Of a DNA stretch of 64,000 nucleotides, positions 25,185 to 32,914 are shown one piece after another. Positions within the stretch are counted from its first letter, which is position 1, and every line of letters begins with the position of its first letter. Origin of the DNA: MH13 sp040219355 (GTDB lineage: Bacteria; Pseudomonadota; Alphaproteobacteria; Rhizobiales; MH13); contig JAVJSN010000009.1 in NCBI GenBank assembly GCA_040219355.1, positions 1-64,000 on the forward strand. The letters are read 5' to 3'. Below the pieces are notes generated by a model. That model had not been told where the DNA came from and ran no database searches. It saw only the letters and a program-made list of their open reading frames with translations. Position numbers and translations under genes: made by a program.

Positions 25185-27982
25185 GCCGCCAACTCCACTT
25201 CACTGGTTTGTTCTTTGATCGAGGCAATCAGACCTGTGCGGTCGAACTTCGCCACGTAGTCGGAGAAGCCTGCCTCACGGCCCTTTTCAATGGCCGCTGG
25301 CGTGGCGTGCGCCGACATCGCGATGATCGGGGTGTTTGCGTAGCGTGCATCTTTGCGCACTTGCGTTGTGAACTCGTATCCGGACAGTCCCGGCATCTCG
25401 ATGTCCGAGACAATGGCATCAAACCGGCGCCCATCTTCAAGCAGCTCAAGCGCTTCATGAGCATTTTCACACGCCGTCACACTGTAGCCAGCCGACCGCA
25501 GAACCGGCCCTAGCATGTTGCGGAAGAAGGTGGAGTCATCGACCAACAGAACTTCGAAATTCTGTTGAGCTGAGCCGACATCCTTCATCATGAACCAATC
25601 ATCGAAAGCCAGCGGCATGAAGTAGCCAACATCGATCACCTCGGTGGCTTTGCCTTTGATGACTGCCGAGCCAAGCACGCCGGGCTTGTCAGACGTTACT
25701 TCGATGTCCAGCACTTCTTCGACGATATCGACAATTTCATCGACCATGAGACCCATGGAGCGATGCTCATCGGCAAAAACCAGCATCGGCTGAGTGCCTT
25801 TATCGCGCAGCTTCATGTCATCATGCACTTTCACCAGCGGCATGAGGCTGCCACGATACTGCACCAGGTCACGATCATTGGCATGCTCAATGGCTTCGGT
25901 TTGGATTTCCTCAAGCCGGGTGACAAGCGACAACAGAACGGCCTTGGGCTCATCACCGCAGGCCCGGAAGACCAACAGAGAAACTGGTTGGGCTTCGCTT
26001 GATGCCACAATTTTCTCTTCGGTCTTCGTTTGTTCAGCCACTTCGCTGTCAATCGCGGAGCCGATGGCATTGGCGATACCGTTGGGATCAAGGATCATGA
26101 TCACCGAGCCATCACCCAAAATGGTGTTGCCGGAGAACATCGCCAGATGCCGCAGCATTGAGGACATCGGTTTGACCACGATTTCCTCAGTGTGGAACAC
26201 GGCATCAACCACAAGACCGAAGGTTTGATTGCCGACCTGCATCACCACGATGAAGCCTTCTTCACCAATCGTCTCGGTGTTGCTCGTGCTTTCAACACCC
26301 AACAGGTGGGACAGTGGCGAGAGCGGCAACAGCTTGTCGCGAAGACGAAGAACCGGGGTGTTGCGGATCGTTTCGATCTTGTGCTCGCTGTCCTTCTGCG
26401 CACGCACCAGTTCCACAACAGCTAGCTGCGGAATGGCGAAGCGCTCGCCAGAGGATTCCACAATCAACGTCGACACAATGGCCAGCGTCAGCGGAATCTT
26501 GATCATCACGACCGTACCAGAGCCTTCTTTGCTCTTCAGATCGATGGTGCCGCCAATCGCTTCAATGTTTGTGCGCACCACGTCCATGCCCACACCGCGA
26601 CCGGAGACATTGGTAACCTTGGCGGCAGTGGAGAGGCCCGGATGGAAGATCAGCTTATGGATCTGCGCTTCGGACATGCGCTCGATTTCGGCTTCGGTAT
26701 GAAGCTCATTATCGATCGCCTTTTTCTTCAGAAGTTCGGTCGGCAACCCCTTACCATCATCGGCAATCTCGATGATGATGTGGCCACCTTCGTGGTAAGC
26801 TGAAAGCTTGATTGTGCCTTTTTCAGGCTTGCCAATTGCCACGCGATCAGCAGGCATCTCAAGGCCGTGGTCAGCGGAGTTGCGCACCATGTGGGTGAGC
26901 GGATCTTTGATCAGATCAAGAACTTGGCGATCAAGCTCGGTTTCCGCGCCGACCATCTCCAAGTCGATGTCTTTGCCGAGTTCGCCAGCCAAGTCACGCA
27001 CGATACGCGGCAATTTCTGCCAGGCGTTGCCGATCGGCTGCATGCGCGTTTTCATCACGCCTTCCTGCAACTCGGCGGTCACGTTTGACAGGCGTTGCAG
27101 CGGCACTTTGAATTCGGAATCTTCGTGGCGACGCACGATTTCCAGAAGCTGGTTGCGTGTCAGCACCAGTTCCGAAACCATCGTCATCAGGTTTTCCAGC
27201 GTATCGACCGACACACGGATCGACTGGGCTGCCAACGATTTCTCACCAGACGGTTTGGCCTCGGCGGCCGTTCCAGAATTGGCCTCATCCTTGTTGAGCT
27301 TCGGTCGGCCGGGTGCCGCCTTGGCCTCTGCCTTGGGCGCTTCGGCTTTCACAGGCTCTGGAGCTTTTTCTTCCTCTGCAGCCGCTGCTTCGGCGGGAGC
27401 TGCACCACCAGCAGCTTTGACTTCAGCCAACGCCTCTTCCATCTGCTGTTTGGCAGCGGCCTCGGCATCATAATCGCTTTCCGTCTCATTGAAGATGCGA
27501 TCGAGCTCATCAAGCGGAACCTCGCCGACGCGCACTTCGCGCACCTCCTCGGGCTCAGGTTCTGGCTCAGGCTCAGGCTCAGCTTCAGCAACGGCCTCGC
27601 CACTCTCAGCGGCGATCGACAAGCGTTCCAGCTCACTGATCAAATCCTGATCGTCACCAACGGACTCAGAACCGGTGGCTTCCAGATCAGCCAGAATCGC
27701 CTTTAGGCGATCAATGGAGAGAAGAATAAGGCTAACGCCTTCGGTCGTGACAGGGCACCCATCACGATACTTGCCCATAAGCGTTTCGGCGGCATGCGCC
27801 AGACTTTCCAATCGCGGCAAACCCAAAAAGCCGCAGGTGCCTTTGATGGTGTGAACGAGACGAAAGATATTATCCAAGATCCGCGCATTGTTCGGATCTT
27901 GTTCAAACTTGACCAACTCAACGTCAACAACATCAAGGCTCTCGTTGGTTTCGGTCAAAAATTCTAAAAGCAGGTCATCCAT
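25181..27982 (-). CDS. cheA: Hybrid chemotaxis kinase CheA with C-terminal receiver
   Basis: A 933-residue CheA. In order: Hpt domain with phospho-acceptor H44 (LVHTIKGTCGF), an acidic linker with an EP repeat at about 135-146, an Ala/Glu/Pro-rich linker, dimerisation helices near 255-310, HATPase domain (HMVRNSADHGLEMP, IEIADDGKGLP, GRGVGMDVV), a CheW domain (about 505-640), a second CheW-like domain (about 665-785), and a C-terminal receiver (about 800-920; VLLVDDS, AIVSDIEMPG). No typical P2 domain is evident. The ATG at 27982 follows GGGGG; a GTG lies two codons upstream. It is the first of cheA-W-Y-B-R. Confidence 0.95.
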   Translation of the reverse strand: MDDLLLEFLTETNESLDVVDVELVKFEQDPNNARILDNIFRLVHTIKGTCGFLGLPRLESLAHAAETLMGKYRDGCPVTTEGVSLILLSIDRLKAILADLEATGSESVGDDQDLISELERLSIAAESGEAVAEAEPEPEPEPEPEEVREVRVGEVPLDELDRIFNETESDYDAEAAAKQQMEEALAEVKAAGGAAPAEAAAAEEEKAPEPVKAEAPKAEAKAAPGRPKLNKDEANSGTAAEAKPSGEKSLAAQSIRVSVDTLENLMTMVSELVLTRNQLLEIVRRHEDSEFKVPLQRLSNVTAELQEGVMKTRMQPIGNAWQKLPRIVRDLAGELGKDIDLEMVGAETELDRQVLDLIKDPLTHMVRNSADHGLEMPADRVAIGKPEKGTIKLSAYHEGGHIIIEIADDGKGLPTELLKKKAIDNELHTEAEIERMSEAQIHKLIFHPGLSTAAKVTNVSGRGVGMDVVRTNIEAIGGTIDLKSKEGSGTVVMIKIPLTLAIVSTLIVESSGERFAIPQLAVVELVRAQKDSEHKIETIRNTPVLRLRDKLLPLSPLSHLLGVESTSNTETIGEEGFIVVMQVGNQTFGLVVDAVFHTEEIVVKPMSSMLRHLAMFSGNTILGDGSVIMILDPNGIANAIGSAIDSEVAEQTKTEEKIVASSEAQPVSLLVFRACGDEPKAVLLSLVTRLEEIQTEAIEHANDRDLVQYRGSLMPLVKVHDDMKLRDKGTQPMLVFADEHRSMGLMVDEIVDIVEEVLDIEVTSDKPGVLGSAVIKGKATEVIDVGYFMPLAFDDWFMMKDVGSAQQNFEVLLVDDSTFFRNMLGPVLRSAGYSVTACENAHEALELLEDGRRFDAIVSDIEMPGLSGYEFTTQVRKDARYANTPIIAMSAHATPAAIEKGREAGFSDYVAKFDRTGLIASIKEQTSEVELAA

Positions 27983-28223
27983 ACTCACACCCCCATTAAG
28001 CGCCCAGCAAGCAACAGGCGAACACGTGTCGGCACCTGCTCAACACCTTCTGGTGCCGCCCAAGGTACTTTCACGCAGAGTGTGGGATGGAACGGTTAAT
28101 TTTAGCTGAAACCGATGATTGTGATCATCGCGCGCGCAACTTTGCCAAGTCCAAGCGCGCAACGCCAGACCCAGTCTGTGGCACGGTTGAAAAAATTGAC
28201 CTTAGGGCTTTCTGTCGTGCCGG

Positions 28224-28865
28224 TTAGATCGGCATAGTTTTGAACGTGATTGAATCGTCGCCCATGTCAGGCTCAATGCGAACGCCGACTTCATCGGCAA
28301 GGCACATCAAATGGAAGAGATGCACGTTACGCGCGTGAACACCGCTTTCAAAACGGCGCGACAACGCATCTTCAGCCCCCTGTGGAATGATGACCTTCTT
28401 TGCCACACCGACCACTGACAATTGCGCTTTACCGGTAAGATCGGTGCCTTCAATCGAAATTTCACCGCCGCGTGGAACGGCATCCTTACACAGCGAAAGC
28501 AACCCCATCGCCAGCTTTGCAACCGCCTTCGGCGCAATGATACGCTCCAGGTTCCAGGCCAGCGTTGTGCGATCATCGGTAATATAGGGCATTGTGACAT
28601 CCATTGCCTCGCCCAGGTCAACATCGCCACCAACATCGCCATAGGCTCCATAGGCAAGCCGCACGAACGACAGCTTATGAACCGCCTGGGCCGCTGATTT
28701 CTGCATCAGCGTCTGTGCCACCTCACGCGTGGAGTCATCTTTTGCTGTCATCCACATTTCCATCGCGCTGGATGAAGCACCCACCGGTGAAATGATGTCA
28801 TGGCATGTCTTGCTCACAATCAAGGAGGCCAACTCCATTGGGGTTGGTTGTGGAAATGCGGACAT
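28224..28865 (-). CDS. chpT: Histidine phosphotransferase ChpT
   Basis: ChpT relays phosphate from the hybrid kinase CckA to CtrA and CpdR. The 213-residue protein has the family opening ELASLIVSKTCHDIISPVGA, with phospho-acceptor H22 in the DHp-like helix, and a degenerate ATPase-like C-terminal domain (about 90-210) ending DEVGVRIEPDMGDDSITF. AAAGGAAC precedes the ATG at 28865, preferred over a start six codons upstream. It lies 241 bases upstream of cheA in the same direction, so it may or may not share the chemotaxis transcript. Confidence 0.93.
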   Translation of the reverse strand: MSAFPQPTPMELASLIVSKTCHDIISPVGASSSAMEMWMTAKDDSTREVAQTLMQKSAAQAVHKLSFVRLAYGAYGDVGGDVDLGEAMDVTMPYITDDRTTLAWNLERIIAPKAVAKLAMGLLSLCKDAVPRGGEISIEGTDLTGKAQLSVVGVAKKVIIPQGAEDALSRRFESGVHARNVHLFHLMCLADEVGVRIEPDMGDDSITFKTMPI

Positions 28866-29025
28866 GCTTGTGTTCCTTTGCACTACGCCGAGCAGGTTGG
28901 TTGCAAGCGTATCAAGACGCTCCGCGTCAATCGATCATCGCTTTGCTTTCGAATCGCACGCAGCTTAGCAGGCGAGATACCGTACCAGACAAGTCGTTTG
29001 GCGCACGACATCACAATTCATCGTC

Positions 29026-29532
29026 CTAAGGCGATAATGTTTCGCGCACCTGTGGCCAGGCAGCATCGGCCTCCTGGATCTGAGTGGCAGCTTCGAGCAA
29101 AAAGGCATAGCGCGAGGCGGCATTGCGAAACAGAAAGACGCGTCCGCCAAGGGCCCACCAGACTGTCGGTTGCCCTACCGCAGCTGCCCCGCGTGCAACC
29201 ATAAGAGCATCATGTCCCCCAAAAGACGGCACGAAGCGCTGGGGATCATCGACAAAGGCCAACATGTTGCCTTCATTGGCAAACCGCCACACCAACCGCT
29301 CGTAGATTACCTCGAACTCCGACGTGCCAAGCCGTGGCTGCCCATCGGCAAGGTAGGCCACAGAGTCATAGCCAAACAGTGCGATCTGATGGTTGGGATC
29401 AGAAATAATGCGCTCATTGGCGTGGGCGATTGAAACCGACGTGCTGGCCATTGTGAGCACAATCAAGGCAGCCAGCATTGTACCAGCTCGCGCCCGCAAT
29501 CTCTCCCGACCCACAATGGCCATCTGAACCAT
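29026..29532 (-). CDS. Exported YHS-domain protein
   Basis: A 168-residue protein with a signal peptide (about 1-39, hydrophobic TMLAALIVLTMASTSVSIAHA) and a YHS-like domain at about 45-110: HQIALFGYDSVAYLADGQPRLGTSEFEVIYERLVWRFANEGNMLAFVDDPQRFVPSFGGH (read in parts). YHS domains often bind metal, but the usual Cys is not seen here (FGGHDALM where many have a GG.CA motif). Its function is unknown, probably periplasmic. It is divergent from the EipA gene. Confidence 0.72.
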   Translation of the reverse strand: MVQMAIVGRERLRARAGTMLAALIVLTMASTSVSIAHANERIISDPNHQIALFGYDSVAYLADGQPRLGTSEFEVIYERLVWRFANEGNMLAFVDDPQRFVPSFGGHDALMVARGAAAVGQPTVWWALGGRVFLFRNAASRYAFLLEAATQIQEADAAWPQVRETLSP

Positions 29533-29639
29533 TTGTTCACCATATTCCCATTACTTTGCCGGGAAGCTCATGGGCAGGCGGTGAGATCCGCTTCCCAAGC
29601 CGGTCCGGCCTTAGAATGGTCAAACCTTAGCGATGATCC

Positions 29640-29658
29640 TTAAGCGGTCCGTTAAGCC
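29640..29658 (+). promoter_or_regulatory. Possible CtrA-related element upstream of eipA
   Basis: TTAA-GCGGTCCG-TTAAGCC has two TTAA halves with an 8-base spacer rather than the normal 7, about 95 bases before the start. Direct CtrA activation of eipA is described in Brucella, so the site deserves attention, but the spacing is off. Confidence 0.25.
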
Positions 29659-29750
29659 AGGCCAGAAAAGCCAAAAGCTGCCGCAATCGATCCGAGCGCG
29701 CAGCAAGGTGACCGCACCGTTTTTGGGATTGTATTTGGAAGGAACCGATC

Positions 29751-30377
29751 ATGTCCCTCGCCATCGCATCTTCATTGCACGCCACGCTCGTATGGCGCCG
29801 CCTACAAGGCACGCTTCTGGCTTGCTTACTTGCGGCCGCCCTCACCCTGGTCTCCCCGCTGCTCGTGCACGCGCAGCAACAGCAGGGCGCCGGCAACACC
29901 TTTTCTTCGCAAGAGCTGGTAGATTCCGGGCACGTCTTTTTCGGAACAATGGCGCGCGGCTTGGCCGACGTAGTTGAAAACCTCACCAGTCAGTACGGTC
30001 AGCCCAACGGGTACATCCTGGGCGAGGAGGCCAGCGCCGCATTCTTTGGTGGTTTGCGCTACGGCGAAGGCGTCCTTTACACCCGCAACGCTGGCAACCA
30101 TCGTGTTTACTGGCAAGGTCCATCCATCGGCTTTGATATGGGCGGCGATGGAACCCGCACGATGGTTCTGGTGTACAATCTGCCATCCGTCGACACGATG
30201 TATCAGCGCTTCCCAGGCGTCAGCGGGTCAGCCTTCTTGGTTGGTGGACTGTCCGTATCAGCCAATCAATCGGCCCAGGTGGTGGTTGCACCCATCCGCG
30301 CGGGCATCGGCGCGCGCCTTGGCATCAATGTCGGCTATTTGAAGTTCACGCGCCAGCCGACCTGGAACCCGTTCTAA
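29751..30377 (+). CDS. eipA: EipA-type periplasmic envelope integrity protein (DUF1134)
   Basis: A 208-residue DUF1134 protein with a signal peptide (about 1-41, ending LLVHAQQ). The mature part has GYILGEEASAAFFGGLRYGEG, YWQGPSIGFDMGGDGTRTM and VGGLSVSANQ, ending GYLKFTRQPTWNPF, all typical of the family. In Brucella EipA supports envelope stress resistance. The precise biochemical role is unknown. GGAAGGA precedes the start. It is divergent from the YHS gene. Confidence 0.9.
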   Translation: MSLAIASSLHATLVWRRLQGTLLACLLAAALTLVSPLLVHAQQQQGAGNTFSSQELVDSGHVFFGTMARGLADVVENLTSQYGQPNGYILGEEASAAFFGGLRYGEGVLYTRNAGNHRVYWQGPSIGFDMGGDGTRTMVLVYNLPSVDTMYQRFPGVSGSAFLVGGLSVSANQSAQVVVAPIRAGIGARLGINVGYLKFTRQPTWNPF

Positions 30378-30579
30378 AACGCGCGAACTGGTCTCGGAGG
30401 CGCCCTGTTTTATCGGCACACTTGGCGTTACGTCACCCTGAAGCGCAAAAATCGCTGAAATGTGACCGCTGTCACGCCCCCGGCATGCTGTTTTGTTAAG
30501 CTTGTTGGCCAGTCAACCCTTGCGCAATTGGCGCTCATGGTTGACAGTCAATTAACAGCGTGTGCCAGGTGGATTTCCA

Positions 30580-31866
30580 GTGACAGTAGCCGATATCGTC
30601 GTCTTTTTGCTCGGTTTTTTCAGCGCGTGCCTGCTGGGCCTCATCGCCTGTCGGCTGGTCTGGGTCCGTGCGGTTCGGCTCACCCGTGCTCGCCTTGAAC
30701 GCGATCGGCCCGAAACACTGCGCGCCTTTGAGGCTCGCATTGCGGGCGCTCAAGCTCGCGCTGCCATCAGCATTCGTGAGTTGGAACGAGCCCTAGACCG
30801 CGAGCGGCAAATGTCGGCACAGGCCCGCCTGATGGCCGATCAGATGACATCCTCTTCGGCTCTTGCTCTGGCTGAACGCGACGACACGCAGTCTTCGCTG
30901 GTGAACTTGAGCGATACGCTTAACACCACCCGGGAGCGTTTGCGCGAACACGAAGAAACGTTGATGCGCCGCAACACCGAAATGGCGGATATGCGCCGCG
31001 ACCTTTCCGATGCCCGCCAAGAGCTGGCAATGCGCGATGACGACGTCAGCCGCTTGACTCAGGAAACCGAAAGCCTACGCGCCGAACTGGCTGCCCATCT
31101 GGCCGGTGACGGTGATCCAAGTGTCGCCTCGCAACTTGCCGAATCCGGCGATGCAGCTTCTATGGCGCGCGCTCAGATCGAGAATCTGCGCGAAACAGTG
31201 CGTCAGCTGCGATCCGACAAGAATGCTGCTGAAGCGTCTGCTGCACGCGCACGTCTGTTGCTGGATGCGCGTGACGACAATCAGGCTGTTGCTGCTGCAA
31301 AAGCTGACTTCGAGGCTGACCGTAACCGCCTGATGGCCAAAATCGACGAGCTTGAAACCGAGTTACGCAATGCCCCTCGCCCCGGCCCACAATTGGTCAG
31401 CATTGACGGGGAAGACTTGACGCTGCCGGCCGCCCTTGCGTCGGCAAAGAACAAAGACGCCATCCCAACCGACCCGGAAACACTTCGCGCATCCATCGAC
31501 GAATTGACGGCCTCTCTCACAGCCAATGTGGCCGTCGAGCTCGATGGCAATGACCGCATCAATGCTTTGCTTGATGAAGCCGAGGAAGATGGCGCAGATA
31601 GCAACTTGGTGACCTCCTTGGTCGAGGCCCGTGATCGCCTTCGCGCCAAGAAAAAAGCATCAACCAGCCGCAAGGCGCCTGCTAAGGCAACCACAAAGTC
31701 CACTGGGAAAGCGTCAAGCAACAACAAGTCCAGTAAAACGGAATCCCCAGCATCTGGATCATCACAGTCGGGCGGCAAGATCGCAGCGGCAACGGCATCG
31801 GGCACGTCAAACCAGAAAGCCAGCGGCATGCCACGCGCCAGCGAGAGTGACCTTAAGGTTATCTAG
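30580..31866 (+). CDS. Membrane-anchored coiled-coil protein of unknown function
   Basis: Not recognised beyond general features. The 428-residue protein has one N-terminal membrane segment (about 5-28), a long charged heptad-rich region (about 40-265) suggesting a coiled coil, an acidic stretch (about 270-340) and a Lys/Ser/Ala-rich low-complexity tail (about 345-420). GTG at 30580 is preferred because AGGTGGA lies 6-7 bases upstream; a GTG at 30562 is also in frame. The topology suggests an inner-membrane anchor with a cytoplasmic rod, possibly structural. It is monocistronic in appearance. Confidence 0.7.
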   Translation: MTVADIVVFLLGFFSACLLGLIACRLVWVRAVRLTRARLERDRPETLRAFEARIAGAQARAAISIRELERALDRERQMSAQARLMADQMTSSSALALAERDDTQSSLVNLSDTLNTTRERLREHEETLMRRNTEMADMRRDLSDARQELAMRDDDVSRLTQETESLRAELAAHLAGDGDPSVASQLAESGDAASMARAQIENLRETVRQLRSDKNAAEASAARARLLLDARDDNQAVAAAKADFEADRNRLMAKIDELETELRNAPRPGPQLVSIDGEDLTLPAALASAKNKDAIPTDPETLRASIDELTASLTANVAVELDGNDRINALLDEAEEDGADSNLVTSLVEARDRLRAKKKASTSRKAPAKATTKSTGKASSNNKSSKTESPASGSSQSGGKIAAATASGTSNQKASGMPRASESDLKVI

Positions 31867-31936
31867 CAGCTTGCTGCGCGCCGGCGCAGCATCGGCGGAA
31901 AATTGGCTGATCAAACACCACACCTGTACTTGGAAA

Positions 31937-32118
31937 GACTGCGGTCGCATTAGACGAACGCCGCTAAGCATCTGCCCGAATGGGTTTCACCCGACTTCCA
32001 AAGGTTTGGATTATGTGGGATGGTCACACCATTGGCGATCATGTGATGTGCCAAGGGGTGCCGCGGCATCCACTCCTCCCTTGAATCTCCTCCAGGTGCC
32101 ACGCGGCACCTTTTTTTT
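31937..32118 (+). ncRNA. Possible small RNA with CCUCC motifs and strong terminator
   Basis: The 337-base gap after the coiled-coil gene ends in a perfect terminator (32095-32118). Upstream lie CTCCTCCC and CTCCTCC stretches (about 32072-32094), a type of anti-Shine-Dalgarno motif seen in alphaproteobacterial small RNAs. A weak promoter TTGGCT-N16-TGTACT (about 31905-31932) could start a transcript near 31937. A 23-codon frame (32013-32084, MWDGHTIGDHVMCQG...) with AAAGG upstream is also inside. The region could simply be the 3' UTR of the preceding gene. Confidence 0.35.
32095..32118 (+). terminator. Strong Rho-independent terminator
   Basis: GGTGCC (32095-32100), ACGC loop, GGCACC (32105-32110), then eight T. 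It lies 228 bases past the nearest plus-strand gene. Confidence 0.93.
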
Positions 32119-32203
32119 GCGCGTTCCTGACGACGGTCAGACGGCATTTATCGCCGACAGATAGGCACATCGTCGTGGAAGAGCGCAGGAGAGAAAAGAG
32201 CGT

Positions 32204-32737
32204 TTAGCCGGTCTGCTCCAGCGGCATGCCATTTTCGTCGAGGGCAACGCCAATTTGTGTGCGCAACTGGCCCTCGTTTTGGCTGCGTGGTTCGGGCCCG
32301 AAATACTCATCCGTGCTCACAAACCGGCGCGGATAAAGAATGCAATCGGCCATCCGATTGTAGAGCGCTTTGGCCGACACAGGCTTAGAGAGAAAATGGT
32401 TCACGCCAAGCTTTGAGGAGGCAAGAACGCGGCTGCGCTCGGTGTGGCCGGTCAACATGATGATGGGCACATACGCGCACACAAAGTTGGGCTGGCGAAT
32501 GAGCTTCACAAGCTCCGCCCCATCCAACACCGGCATAACCCAATCAACGATGATCATGTCAGGCGGCTGCATCTCGATTTTCTCAAGCGCATCCGCACCG
32601 TCCTCGGCTTCATGGATACGCCGCGCGCCAAAACCGCGCAGCATTGCCGAGACGATCCGGCGCATATAAGCCGAATCGTCGATCACCATAATGTCCAGGG
32701 GTGCCACGTCGATATACATGGGACCACGGTACGCCAT
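32204..32737 (-). CDS. CheY-like single-domain response regulator with C-terminal tail
   Basis: A receiver protein of 177 residues from this start: PLDIMVIDDSAYMRRIVSAML, phospho-acceptor D65 (MIIVDWVMPVLDG), Thr in MLTGHTE and Lys in FLSKPVSA. A tail of about 50 residues (PRRFVSTDEYFGPEPRSQ) is typical of a Hyphomicrobiales regulator group of unknown output. The start is uncertain: Met at 32719 is equally possible and the frame runs to 32881. No kinase lies beside it. It is divergent from glcB. Confidence 0.8.
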   Translation of the reverse strand: MAYRGPMYIDVAPLDIMVIDDSAYMRRIVSAMLRGFGARRIHEAEDGADALEKIEMQPPDMIIVDWVMPVLDGAELVKLIRQPNFVCAYVPIIMLTGHTERSRVLASSKLGVNHFLSKPVSAKALYNRMADCILYPRRFVSTDEYFGPEPRSQNEGQLRTQIGVALDENGMPLEQTG

Positions 32738-32914
32738 GCGCGCTAAACCAAGTGTAAACGAACGGTACCACGCCCTTCGATTTTGACAAAAAACACGACA
32801 TTTTTCGACAAAGCCGCTCAAATCAGATGCGATTTGCCCGTTTTGCTGCGCTGCATTGACGACGGCGGCAGGATGCCTCATTTCCCACCCAAAGCAGCGT
32901 CAACGGAGATCTCA

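Noticed and set aside
28179..28195. TGGCACG upstream of cheA as a sigma-54 promoter
   Set aside because: No TTGCA-like -12 element follows at the required spacing, and it is on the strand opposite to cheA.
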